Part shown: positions 11,219 to 24,204 of the stretch, one piece after another
How the letters are laid out: each line of letters opens with the position of its first letter
Position numbering within the stretch: position 1 is the first letter of the stretch
Assembly: GCA_037013495.1 (NCBI GenBank)
Contig: CM072810.1
Coordinates: 34,501,843 to 34,565,842 of the forward strand
DNA length: 64,000 nucleotides
Reading direction: 5' to 3'
DNA from: Hippophae tibetana
Lineage: Eukaryota; Streptophyta; Magnoliopsida; Rosales; Elaeagnaceae
Notes under the pieces: model-generated
The model's database searches: none
Told to the model about the DNA's origin: nothing
What the model saw: only the letters and a program-made list of their open reading frames with translations
Made by a program: the position numbers and the translations under genes

Positions 11219-13581
11219 TGGTGCAGTTCGAATACTTGCCCAACAGATTCATTTAAGAGTATGTTCGGTGGGCATGTACATGGACTTAAGCGAGGTAACT
11301 TTGGCATTAAAATGACAAGGTAGTATAGGAATGATTTTTTCAATCTAATTTTCTTTGCAAATAGGTCCACCCAATTTTTACAAGTAGTTGATAATGTTTG
11401 AAAAACATTGAAAGACTTTGTCCAAAGTTTCTTCCCCTTGCATGATATAGTGCTCAAAATTTCAATTCAACTTCATAATTCTAGATTTATTTTTATATTG
11501 AACTGCTTATATGAGTGGTCTCAAAAATCATTCATGTTGTTTTGAAGAAGTACAATTTTAAATTAATTGTAATAATCATTTTAGAGCCCTAATTTCCTAT
11601 TTATAATAATCCTAAAAAAGGGATTTTTTCTTTCTAAGAAATTTAGGAAATCACACTGCAAGTGGAGCCATTTTTTCTTCATTATGATTAGAGTCATCTT
11701 TTCTAACAATTGGGTCAAAAACATGTTCACTCTCACCACTATCCTTGATATCTTGAGGGCCAATTTCTTTCCCTCCTCGAAAGTCGATTGCTCTCAACAT
11801 AGGCAAAAGTGATGTAGTTCGAATACTTGGCCAACATATTCATTTAAGAGTATGTTTGGTGGGCATGTACAAGGACTTAAGCAAGGTAACTATGGCATTA
11901 AAATGATAAGGTAGTATAGGAATTATTTTCTCTATCTAATTTTCTTTGGAAATAGGTCCACCCAAGTTTTACAAGTAGTTGATAATTTTGAAAAACATTG
12001 AAAGACTTTGTCCAAAGTTTCATACCCTTGCATGATATAGAGCTCAAAATTTCAATTCAACTTCATAATTCTAGATTTATTTTAATATTGAAATGCTTAT
12101 ATGAGTGGTCTCATAAATCGTTCATGTTTTTTTGAAGAAGTACAATTTTAAATTAATTGTAATAATCATTTTAGAGCCCTAATTTCCTTTTTATAATAAT
12201 CCTTAAAAAGGGTTTTTTTCTTTCTAAGAAATTTAGGAAATCACACTGCAAGTAGAGCCATTTTCTCTTCATTATGATTAGAGTCATCTTTTCTAACACT
12301 TGGTTCAAAAACATGTTCACTCTAACCACTATCCTTGATGTCTTGAGGGTCAATTTCTTTCCCTCCTCGAAAGTAGATTGCTCTCAACTTGGGTAAAAGT
12401 GATGTAGTTCGAATACTTGCCCAACAGATTCATTTAAGAGTATGTTCGGTGGGCATGTACATGGACTTAAGCAAGGTAACTTTGGCATTAAAATGATAAG
12501 GTAGTATAGGAATTATTTTCTCAATCTAATTTTCTTTGGAAATAGGTCCACCCAAGTTTTACAAGTAATTGATATTGTTTGAAAAACATTGAACGACTTT
12601 GTCCAAAGTTTCTTCCCCTTGCATGATATAGAGCTCAAAATTTCAATTCAACTTCATAATTCTAGATTTATTTTAATATTGAATCGCTTATATGAGTGGT
12701 CTCAAAAATCATTTATGTTGTTTTGAAGAATTACAATTTTAAATTAAGTGTAATAATCATTTTAGAGTCTTAATTTCCTTTTTATAATAATCCTAAAAAA
12801 GGGTTTTTTTCTTTCTAAGAAATTTAGGAAATCACACTGCAAGTAGAGCCATTTTTTCTTCATTATGATTAGAGTCATCTTTTCTAACAATTGGGTCAAA
12901 AACATGTTCACTCTCACCACTATCCTTGATATCTTGAGGTCCAATTTCTTTCCCTCCTCGAAAGTCGATTGCTCTCAATTTGTGCAAAAGTGGTGCAGTT
13001 CGAATACTTGCCCAACAGATTCATTTAAGAGTATGTTCGGTGGGCATGTACAAGGACTTAAGCAAGGTAACTATGGCATTAAAATGACAAGGTAGTATAG
13101 GAATGATTTTTTCAATCTAATTTTCTTTGCAAATAGGTCCACCCAATTTTTACAAGTAGTTGATAATGTTTGAAAAACATTGAAAGACTTTGTCCAAAGT
13201 TTCTTCCCCTTGCATGATATAGTGCTCAAAGTTTCAATTCAACTTCATAATTCTAGATTTATTTTAATATTGAAATGCTTATATGAGTGGTCTCAAAAAT
13301 CATTCATGTTGTTTTGAAGAATTACAATTTTAAATTAATTGTAATAATCATTTTAGAGCCCTAATTTCCTTTTTATAATAATCCTAAAAGAGGGATTTTT
13401 TCTTTCTAAGAAATTTAGGAAATCACACTGCAAGTAGAGCCATTTTCTCTTCATTATGATTAGAGTCATCTTTTCTAACACTTGGGTCAAAAACATGTTC
13501 ACTCTCACCACTATCCTTGATATCTTGAGGGCCAATTTCTTTCCCTCCTCGAAAGTCGATTGCTCTCAACTTGTGCAAAAG
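11219..13581. repeat. Tetrameric higher-order unit, copy 1 (2363 bp)
   Basis: Four monomers start at 11219, 11810, 12400 and 12991, with lengths 591, 590, 591 and 591. Marker variants include tggtgcag at the first and fourth starts, agcgagg near 11290, ctctatctaat at about 11929, atttatgttg at about 12712 and gtgctcaaagtttc in the fourth monomer. All of these recur exactly 2363 bases downstream. The second monomer is A-like and the third begins as B and ends in ttgtgcaaaag, so the unit is itself built from chimeric monomers. Confidence 0.9.
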
Positions 13582-15944
13582 TGGTGCAGTTCGAATACTT
13601 GCCCAACAGATTCATTTAAGAGTATGTTCGGTGGGCATGTACATGGACTTAAGCGAGGTAACTTTGGCATTAAAATGACAAGGTAGTATAGGAATGATTT
13701 TTTCAATCTAATTTTCTTTGCAAATAGGTCCACCCAATTTTTACAAGTAGTTGATAATGTTTGAAAAACATTGAAAGACTTTGTCCAAAGTTTCTTCCCC
13801 TTGCATGATATAGTGCTCAAAATTTCAATTCAACTTCATAATTCTAGATTTATTTTTATATTGAACTGCTTATATGAGTGGTCTCAAAAATCATTCATGT
13901 TGTTTTGAAGAAGTACAATTTTAAATTAATTGTAATAATCATTTTAGAGCCCTAATTTCCTATTTATAATAATCCTAAAAAAGGGATTTTTTCTTTCTAA
14001 GAAATTTAGGAAATCACACTGCAAGTGGAGCCATTTTTTCTTCATTATGATTAGAGTCATCTTTTCTAACAATTGGGTCAAAAACATGTTCACTCTCACC
14101 ACTATCCTTGATATCTTGAGGGCCAATTTCTTTCCCTCCTCGAAAGTCGATTGCTCTCAACATAGGCAAAAGTGATGTAGTTCGAATACTTGGCCAACAT
14201 ATTCATTTAAGAGTATGTTTGGTGGGCATGTACAAGGACTTAAGCAAGGTAACTATGGCATTAAAATGATAAGGTAGTATAGGAATTATTTTCTCTATCT
14301 AATTTTCTTTGGAAATAGGTCCACCCAAGTTTTACAAGTAGTTGATAATTTTGAAAAACATTGAAAGACTTTGTCCAAAGTTTCATACCCTTGCATGATA
14401 TAGAGCTCAAAATTTCAATTCAACTTCATAATTCTAGATTTATTTTAATATTGAAATGCTTATATGAGTGGTCTCATAAATCGTTCATGTTTTTTTGAAG
14501 AAGTACAATTTTAAATTAATTGTAATAATCATTTTAGAGCCCTAATTTCCTTTTTATAATAATCCTTAAAAAGGGTTTTTTTCTTTCTAAGAAATTTAGG
14601 AAATCACACTGCAAGTAGAGCCATTTTCTCTTCATTATGATTAGAGTCATCTTTTCTAACACTTGGTTCAAAAACATGTTCACTCTAACCACTATCCTTG
14701 ATGTCTTGAGGGTCAATTTCTTTCCCTCCTCGAAAGTAGATTGCTCTCAACTTGGGTAAAAGTGATGTAGTTCGAATACTTGCCCAACAGATTCATTTAA
14801 GAGTATGTTCGGTGGGCATGTACATGGACTTAAGCAAGGTAACTTTGGCATTAAAATGATAAGGTAGTATAGGAATTATTTTCTCAATCTAATTTTCTTT
14901 GGAAATAGGTCCACCCAAGTTTTACAAGTAATTGATATTGTTTGAAAAACATTGAACGACTTTGTCCAAAGTTTCTTCCCCTTGCATGATATAGAGCTCA
15001 AAATTTCAATTCAACTTCATAATTCTAGATTTATTTTAATATTGAATCGCTTATATGAGTGGTCTCAAAAATCATTTATGTTGTTTTGAAGAATTACAAT
15101 TTTAAATTAAGTGTAATAATCATTTTAGAGTCTTAATTTCCTTTTTATAATAATCCTAAAAAAGGGTTTTTTTCTTTCTAAGAAATTTAGGAAATCACAC
15201 TGCAAGTAGAGCCATTTTTTCTTCATTATGATTAGAGTCATCTTTTCTAACAATTGGGTCAAAAACATGTTCACTCTCACCACTATCCTTGATATCTTGA
15301 GGTCCAATTTCTTTCCCTCCTCGAAAGTCGATTGCTCTCAATTTGTGCAAAAGTGGTGCAGTTCGAATACTTGCCCAACAGATTCATTTAAGAGTATGTT
15401 CGGTGGGCATGTACAAGGACTTAAGCAAGGTAACTATGGCATTAAAATGACAAGGTAGTATAGGAATGATTTTTTCAATCTAATTTTCTTTGCAAATAGG
15501 TCCACCCAATTTTTACAAGTAGTTGATAATGTTTGAAAAACATTGAAAGACTTTGTCCAAAGTTTCTTCCCCTTGCATGATATAGTGCTCAAAGTTTCAA
15601 TTCAACTTCATAATTCTAGATTTATTTTAATATTGAAATGCTTATATGAGTGGTCTCAAAAATCATTCATGTTGTTTTGAAGAATTACAATTTTAAATTA
15701 ATTGTAATAATCATTTTAGAGCCCTAATTTCCTTTTTATAATAATCCTAAAAGAGGGATTTTTTCTTTCTAAGAAATTTAGGATATCACACTGCAAGTAG
15801 AGCCATTTTCTCTTCATTATGATTAGAGTCATCTTTTCTAACACTTGGGTCAAAAACATGTTCACTCTCACCACTATCCTTGATGTCTTGAGGGCCAATT
15901 TCTTTCCCTCCTCGAAAGTCGATTGCTCTCAACTTGTGCAAAAG
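13582..15944. repeat. Tetrameric higher-order unit, copy 2 (2363 bp)
   Basis: Monomers start at 13582, 14173, 14763 and 15354, with the same lengths as the adjacent upstream copy. The private markers agcgagg, ctctatctaat, atttatgttg and gtgctcaaagtttc are all shared at a constant offset of 2363. By eye the two copies are nearly identical, with differences such as attcgatt just before copy 1 against gtcgatt before copy 2. This indicates a recent tandem duplication by unequal exchange, or an assembly duplication. Confidence 0.9.
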
Positions 15945-17116
15945 TGATGCAGTTCGAATACTTGCCCAACAGATTCATTTAAGAGTATGTTCGGTGGGCA
16001 TGTACATGGACTTAAGCAAGGTAACTTTGGCATTAAAATGACAAGGTAGTATAGGAATGATTTTTTCAATCTAATTTTCTTTGCAAATAGGTCCACCCAA
16101 TTTTTAATAATGTTTGAAAAACATTGAAAGACTTTGTCCAAAGTTTCTTCCCCTTGCATGATATAGTGCTCAAAATTTCAATTCAACTTCATAATTCTAG
16201 ATTTATTTTTATATTGAACTGCTTATACGAGTGGTTCCAAAAATCATTCATGTTGTTTTGAAGAATTACAATTTTAAATTAATTGTAATAATCATTTTAG
16301 AGCCCTAATTTCCTTTTTATAATAATCCTAAAAAAGGGATGTTTTCTTTCTAAGAAATTTAGGAAATCACACTGCAAGTGGAGCCATTTTCTCTTCATTA
16401 TGATTAGAGTCATCTTTTCTAACACTTGGGTCAAAAACATGTTCACTCTCACCACTATCCTTGATGTCTTGAGGGCCAATTTCTTTCCCTCCTCGAAAGT
16501 CGATTGCTCTCAACTTGTGCAAAAATGATGCTGTTCAAATACTTGCCCAACAGATTCATTTAAGAGTATGTTCGGTGGGCATGTACATGGACTTAAGCAA
16601 GGTAACTTTGGCATTAAAATGATAAGGTAGTATAGGAATTATTTTCTCAATCTAATTTTCTTTGGAAATAGGTCCACCCAAGTTTTACAAGTAGTTGATA
16701 ATGTTTGAAAAACATTGAAAGACTTTGTCCAAAGTTTCTTCCCCTTGCATGATATAGAGCTCAAAATTTCAATTCAACTTCATAATTCTAGATTTATTTT
16801 AATATTGAATCGCTTATATGAGTGGTCTCAAAAATCATTCATGTTGTTTTGAAGAAGTACAATTATAAATTAATTGTAATAATCATTTTAGAGCCCTAAT
16901 TTCCTATTTATAATAATCCTAAAAAAGGGATGTTTTCTTTCTAAGAAATATAGGAAATCACACTGCAAGTGGAGCCATTTTCTCTTCATTATGATTAGAG
17001 TCATCTTTTCTAACACTTGGGTCAAAAACATGTTCACTCTCACCACTATCCTTGATGTCTTGAGGGCCAATTTCTTTCCCTCCTCGAAAGTCGATTGCTC
17101 TCAACTTGTGCAAAAA
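15945..17116. repeat. Two E/D-like monomers, one with a 10-bp deletion
   Basis: Monomers start at 15945 (581 bp) and 16526 (591 bp). The first is E type but lacks ten bases (equivalent to caagtagttg) at the junction 16106/16107, which explains its short length. Both carry gggatgttttc and end in ttgtgcaaaaatgatgctg, matching the monomer pair at 4720-5901. They therefore appear related to that region. The first also has the odd variant gagtggttcc at about 16230. Confidence 0.88.
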
Positions 17117-18298
17117 TGATGCTGTTCGAATACTTGCCCAACAGATTCATTTAAGAGTATGTTCGGTGGGCATGTACATGGACTTAAGCAAGGTAACTTT
17201 GGCATTAAAATGATAAGGTAGTATAGGAATTATTTTCTCAATCTAATTTTCTTTGGAAATAGGTCCACCCAAGTTTTACAAGTAGTTGATAATGTTTGAA
17301 AAACATTGAAAGACTTTGTCCAAAGTTTCTTCCCCTTGCATGATATAGAGCTCAAAATTTCAATTCAACTTCATAATTCTAGATTTATTTTAATATTGAA
17401 ATGCTTATATGAGTGGTCTCAAAAATCATTCATGTTTTTTTTGAAGAAGTACAATTTTAAATTAATTGTAATAATCATTTTAGAGCCCTAATTTCCTTTT
17501 TATAATAATCCTTAAAAAGGGTTTTTTTCTTTCTAAGAAATTTAGGAAATCACACTGCAAGTAGAGCCATTTTCTCTTCATTATGATTAGAGTCATCTTT
17601 TCTAACACTTGGTTCAAAAACATGTTCACTCTAACCACTATCCTTCATGTCTTGAGGGTAAATTTCTTTACCTCCTCGAAAGTAGATTGCTCTCAACTTG
17701 GGCAAAAGTGATGTAGTTCGAATACTTGGCCAACATATTCATTTAAGAGTATGTTCGGTGGGCATGTACATGGACTTAAGCAAGGTAACTTTGGCATTAA
17801 AATGATAAGGTAGTATAGGAATTATTTTCTCAATCTAATTTTCTTTGGAAATAGGTCCACCCAAGTTTTACAAGTAATTGATATTGTTTGAAAAACATTG
17901 AACGACTTTGTCCAAAGTTTCTTCCCCTTGCATGATATAGAGCTCAAAATTTCAATTCAACTTCATAATTCTAGATTTATTTTAATATTGAATAGCTTAT
18001 ATGAGTCGTCTCAAAAATCATTCATGTTGTTTTGAAGAATTACAATTTTAAATTAAGTGTAATAATCATTTTAGAGCCTTAATTTCCTTTTTATAATAAT
18101 CCTAAAAAAGGGTTTTTTTCTTTCTAAGAAATTTTGGAAATCACACTGCAAGTAGAGCCATTTTTTCTTCATTATGATTAGAGTCATCTTTTCTAACACT
18201 TGGGTCAAAACATGTTCACTCTAACCACTATCCTTGATGTCTTGAGGGTCAATTTCTTTCCCTCCTCGAAAGTAGATTGCTCTCAACTTGGGGAAAAT
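17117..18298. repeat. Dimeric higher-order unit, copy 1 (1182 bp)
   Basis: Monomers start at 17117 (592 bp, ending as A) and 17709 (590 bp, B with an A/D-like start). The first has an extra T in catgttttttttg. The second carries the private pair aatagctt and gagtcgtctc near 17991-18010. Both features recur 1182 bases later. Confidence 0.9.
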
Positions 18299-19480
18299 TG
18301 ATGTAGTTCGAATACTTGCCCAACAGATTCATTTAAGAGTATGTTCGGTGGGCATGTACATGGACTTAAGCAAGGTAACTTTGGCATTAAAATGATAAGG
18401 TAGTATAGGAATTATTTTCTCAATCTAATTTTCTTTGGAAATAGGTCCACCCAAGTTTTACAAGTAGTTGATAATGTTTGAAAAACATTGAAAGACTTTG
18501 TCCAAAGTTTCTTCCCCTTGCATGATATAGAGCTCAAAATTTCAATTCAACTTCATAATTCTAGATTTATTTTAATATTGAAATGCTTATATGAGTGGTC
18601 TCAAAAATCATTCATGTTTTTTTTGAAGAAGTACAATTTTAAATTAATTGTAATAATCATTTTAGAGCCCTAATTTCCTTTTTATAATAATCCTTAAAAA
18701 GGGTTTTTTTCTTTCTAAGAAATTTAGGAAATCACACTGCAAGTAGAGCCATTTTCTCTTCATTATGATTAGAGTCATCTTTTCTAACACTTGGTTCAAA
18801 AACATGTTCACTCTAACCACTACCCTTCATGTCTTGAGGGTAAATTTCTTTACCTCCTCGAAAGTAGATTGCTCTCAACTTGGGCAAAAGTGATGTAGTT
18901 CGAATACTTGGCCAACATATTCATTTAAGAGTATGTTCGGTGGGCATGTACATGGACTTAAGCAAGGTAACTTTGGCATTAAAATGATAAGGTAGTATAG
19001 GAATTATTTTCTCAATCTAATTTTCTTTGGAAATAGGTCCACCCAAGTTTTACAAGTAATTGATATTGTTTGAAAAACATTGAACGACTTTGTCCAAAGT
19101 TTCTTCCCCTTGCATGATATAGAGCTCAAAATTTCAATTCAACTTCATAATTCTAGATTTATTTTAATATTGAATAGCTTATATGAGTCGTCTCAAAAAT
19201 CATTCATGTTGTTTTGAAGAATTACAATTTTAAATTAAGTGTAATAATCATTTTAGAGCCTTAATTTCCTTTTTATAATAATCCTAAAAAAGGGTTTTTT
19301 TCTTTCTAAGAAATTTTGGAAATCACACTGCAAGTAGAGCCATTTTTTCTTCATTATGATTAGAGTCATCTTTTCTAACACTTGGGTCAAAACATGTTCA
19401 CTCTAACCACTATCCTTGATGTCTTGAGGGTCAATTTCTTTCCCTCCTCGAAAGTAGATTGCTCTCAACTTGGGGAAAAT
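18299..19480. repeat. Dimeric higher-order unit, copy 2 (1182 bp)
   Basis: Monomers start at 18299 (592 bp) and 18891 (590 bp). The extra T in catgttttttttg and the private aatagctt/gagtcgtctc pair are shared with the preceding dimer at offset 1182. The first bases differ (tgatgtag here, tgatgctg in copy 1). The duplication breakpoint therefore probably lies inside the monomer rather than exactly at the landmark chosen here. Confidence 0.9.
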
Positions 19481-22400
19481 TGATGTAGTTCGAATACTTG
19501 CCCAACAGATTCATTTAAGAGTATGTTTGGTGGGCATGTACATGGACTTAAGCAAGGTAACTTTGGCATTAAAATGATAAGGTAGTATAGGAATTATTTT
19601 CTCAATCTAATTTTCTTTGGAAATAGGTCCACCCAAGTTTTACAAGTAGTTGATAATGTTTGAAAAACATTGAAAGACTTTGTCCAAAGTTTCTTCCCCT
19701 TGCATGATATAGAGCTTAAAATTTCAATTCAACTTCATAATTCTAGATTTATTTTAATATTGAAATGCTTATATGAGTGGTCTCAAAAATCATTCATGTT
19801 GTTTTGAAGAATTACACTTTTAAATTGATTGTAATAATCATTTTAGAGCCCTAATTTCCTTTTTATAATAATTCTAAAAGAGGCATTTTTTCTTTCTAAG
19901 AAATTTAGGAAATCACACTGCAAGTAGAGCCATTTTTTCTTCATTATGATTAGAGTCATCTTTTCTAACAATTGGGTCAAAAACATGTTCACTCTCACCA
20001 CTATCCTTGATATCTTGAGGGCCAATTTCTTTCCCTCCTCGAAAGTCGATTGCTCTCAACATAGGCAAAAGTGATGTAGTTCGAATACTTGGCCAACATA
20101 TTCATTTAAGAGTATGTTCGGTGGGCATGTACATGGACTTAAGCAAGGTAACTTTGGCATTAAAATGATAAGGTAGTATAGGAATTATTTTCTCAATCTA
20201 ATTTTCTTTGGAAATAGGTCCACCCAAGTTTTACAAGTAGTTGATAATGTTTGAAAAACATTGAAAGACTTTGTCCAAAGTTTCTTCCCCTTGCATGATA
20301 TAGAGCTCAAAATTTCAATTCAACTTCATAATTCTAGATTTATTTTAATATTGAAATGCTTATATGAGTGGTCTCAAAAATCATTCATGTTGTTTTGAAG
20401 AAGTACAATTTTAAATTAATTGTAATATTCATTTTAGAGCCCTAATTTCCTATTTATAATAATCCTAAAAAAGGGATTTTTTCTTTCTAAGAAATTTAGG
20501 AAATCACACTGCAAGTGGAGCCATTTTTTCTTCATTATGATTAGAGTCATCTTTTCTAACAATTGGGTCCAAAACATGTTCACTCTCACCACTATCCTTG
20601 ATATCTTGAGGGCCAATTTCTTTCCCTCCTCGAAAGTCGATTGCTCTCAACATAGGCAAAAGTGATGTAGTTCGAATACTTGGCCAACATATTCATTTAA
20701 GAGTATGTTTGGTGGGCATGTACAAGGACTTAAGCAAGGTAACTATGGCATTAAAATGATAAGGTAGTATAGGAATTATTTTCTCAATCTAATTTTCTTT
20801 GGAAATAGGTCCACCCAAGTTTTACAAGTAGTTGATAATTTTGAAAAACATTGAAAGACTTTGTCCAAAGTTTCATACCCTTGCATGATATAGAGCTCAA
20901 AATTTCAATTCAACTTCATAATTCTAGATTTATTTTAATATTGAAATGCTTATATGAGTGGTCTCAAAAATCATTCATGTTTTTTTGAAGAAGTACAATT
21001 TTAAATTAATTGTAATAATCATTTTAGAGCCCTAATTTCCTTTTTATAGTAATCCTTAAAAAGGGTTTTTTTCTTTCTAAGAAATTTAGGAAATCACACT
21101 GCAAGTAGAGCCATTTTCTCTTCATTATGATTAGAGTCATCTTTTCTAACACTTGGTTCAAAAACATGTTCACTCTAACCACTATCCTTCATGTCTTGAG
21201 GGTAAATTTCTGTACCTCCTCGAAAGTAGATTGCTCTCAACTTGGGTAAAAGTGATGTAGTTCGAATACTTGCCCAACAGATTCATTTAAGAGTATGTTC
21301 GGTGGGCATGTACATGGACTTAAGCAAGGTAACTTTGGCATTAAAATGATAAGGTAGTATAGGAATTATTTTCTCAATCTAATTTTCTTTGGAAATAGGT
21401 CCACCCAAGTTTTACAAGTAATTGATATTGTTTGAAAAACATTGAACGACTTTGTCCAAAGTTTCTTCCCCTTGCATGATATAGAGCTCAAAATTTCAAT
21501 TCAACTTCATAATTCTAGATTTATTTTAATATTGAATCGCTTATATGAGTGGTCTCAAAAATCATTCATGTTGTTTTGAAGAATTACAATTTTAAATTAA
21601 GTGTAATAATCATTTTAGTGTCTTAATTTCCTTTTTATAATAATCCTAAAAAAGGGTTTTTTTCTTTCTAAGAAATTTTGGAAATCACACTGCAAGTAGA
21701 GCCATTTTTTCTTCATTTTGATTAGAGTCATCTTTTCTCACACTTGGGTCAAAACATGTTCACTCTAACCACTATCCTTGATGTCTTGAGGGTCAATTTC
21801 TTTCCCTCCTCGAAAGTAGATTGCTCTCAACTTGGGGAAAATTGATGTAGTTCGAATACTTGCCCAACAGATTCATTTAAGAGTATGTTTGGTGGGCATG
21901 CACATGGACTTAAGCAAGGTAACTTTGGCATTAAAATGATAAGGTAGTATACTAATTATTTTCTCAATCTAATTTTCTTTGGAAATAGGTCCACCCAAGT
22001 TTTACAAGTAATTGATATTGTTTGAAAAACATTGAACGACTTTGTCCAAAGTTTCTTCCCCTTGCATGATATAGAGCTCAAAATTTCAATTCAACTTCAT
22101 AATTCTAGATTTATTTTAATATTGAATCGCTTATATGAGTGGTCTCAAAAATCATTCATGTTGTTTTGAAGAAATACAATTTTAAATTAAGTGTAATAAT
22201 CATTTTAGAGTCTTAATTTCCTTTTTATAATAATCCTAAAAAAGGGTTTTTTTCTTTCTAAGAAATTTTGGAAATCACACTGCAAGTAGAGCCATTTTTT
22301 CTTCATTTTGATTAGAGTCATCTTTTCTCACACTTGGGTCAAAACATGTTCACTCTAACCACTATCCTTGATGTCTTGAGGGTCAATTTCTTTCCCTCCT

Positions 22401-24204
22401 CGAAAGTAGATTGCTCTCAACTTGGGGAAAATTGATGTAGTTCGAATACTTGCCCAACAGATTCATTTAAGAGTATGTTTGGTGGGCATGTACATGGACT
22501 TAAGCAAGGTAACTTTGGCATTAAAATGATAAGGTAGTATACTAATTATTTTCTCAATCTAATTTTCTTTGGAAATAGGTCCACCCAAGTTTTACAAGTA
22601 GTTGATAATGTTTGAAAAACATTGAAAGACTTTGTCCAAAGTTTCTTCCCCTTGCATGATATAGAGCTCAAAATTTCAATTCAACTTCATAATTCTAGAT
22701 TTATTTTAATATTGAATCGCTTATATGAGTGGTCTCAAAAATCATTCATGTTGTTTTGAAGAAGTACAATTATAAATTAATTGTAATAATCATTTTAGAG
22801 CCCTAATTTCCTTTTTATAATAATCCTTAAAAAGGGTTTTTTTCTTTCTAAGAAATTTAGGAAATCACACTGCAAGTAGAGCCATTTTCTCTTCATTATG
22901 ATTAGAGTCATCTTTTCTAACACTTGGTTCAAAAACATGTTCACTCTAACCACTATCCTTCATGTCTTGAGGGTAAATTTCTTTACCTCCTCGAAAGTAG
23001 ATTGCTCTCAACTTGGGTAAAAGTGATGTAGTTCGAATACTTGCCCAACAGATTCATTTAAGAGTATGTTCGGTGGGCATGTACATGGACTTAAGCAAGG
23101 TAACTTTGGCATTAAAATGATAAGGTAGTATAGGAATTATTTTCTCAATCTAATTTTCTTTGGAAATAGGTCCACCCAAGTTTTACAAGTAATTGATATT
23201 GTTTGAAAAACATTGAACGACTTTGTCCAAAGTTTCTTCCCCTTGCATGATATAGAGCTCAAAATTTCAATTCAACTTCATAATTCTAGATTTATTTTAA
23301 TATTGAATCGCTTATATGAGTGGTCTCAAAAATCATTCATGTTGTTTTGAAGAATTACAATTTTAAATTAAGTGTAATAATCATTTTAGAGTCTTAATTT
23401 CCTTTTTATAATAATCCTAAAAAAGGGTTTTTTTTCTTTCTAAGAAATTTTGGAAATCACACTGCAAGTAGAGCCATTTTTTCTTCATTTTGATTAGAGT
23501 CATCTTTTCTCACACTTGGGTCAAAACATGTTCACTCTAACCACTATCCTTGATGTCTTGAGGGTCAATTTCTTTCCCTCCTCGAAAGTAGATTGCTCTC
23601 AACTTGGGGAAAATTGATGTAGTTCGAATACTTGCCCAACAGATTCATTTAAGAGTATGTTTGGTGGGTATGTACATGGACTTAAGCAAGGTAACTTTGG
23701 CATTAAAATGATAACGTAGTATACTAATTATTTTCTCAATCTAATTTTCTTTGGAAATAGGTCCACCCAAGTTTTACAAGTAATTGATATTGTTTGAAAA
23801 ACATTGAACGACTTTGTCCAAAGTTTCTTCCCCTTGCATGATATAGAGCTCAAAATTTCAATTCAACTTCATAATTCTAGATTTATTTTAATATTGAATC
23901 GCTTATATGAGTGGTCTCAAAAATCATTCATGTTGTTTTGAAGAATTACAATTTTAAATTAAGTGTAATAATCATTTTAGAGTCTTAATTTCCTTTTTAT
24001 AATAATCCTAAAAAAGGGTTTTTTTCTTTCTAAGAAATTTTGGAAATCACACTGCAAGTAGAGCCATTTTTTCTTCATTTTGATTAGAGTCATCTTTTCT
24101 CACACTTGGGTCAAAACATGTTCACTCTAACCACTATCCTTGATGTCTTGAGGGTCAATTTCTTTCCCTCCTCGAAAGTAGATTGCTCTCAACTTGGGGA
24201 AAAT
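19481..24204. repeat. Transition into the A-B-C-D higher-order region, with chimeric monomers
   Basis: Monomers start at 19481 (C), 20072 (D), 20663 (A), 21253 (B), 21843 (C start, B end), 22433 (C start, A end), 23024 (B, one extra T) and 23615 (C start, B end). The two C/B chimeras share the start tttggtgg with actaatt and then switch to aattgatattg. The B-type monomers here have gagtcttaa, cattttgattag and ctcacactt, variants that persist to about 30.1 kb. The D monomer at 20072 has the rare ggtccaaaac near 20566, seen again near 27061. Confidence 0.85.

Noticed and set aside
11093..11323. 76-codon + strand frame with an ATG start, also at 12865, 13456 and 15228
   Set aside because: It crosses the monomer boundary and is open only where tggtgcag replaces tgatgcag or tgatgtag, which removes an in-frame TGA. 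It shows no domain and its copies follow the satellite duplications.
17306..17491. 61-codon + strand frame repeated at 18488-18673
   Set aside because: It starts with TTG and exists only because of the extra T in the duplicated dimer. No other monomer keeps it open, so a gene is not supported.
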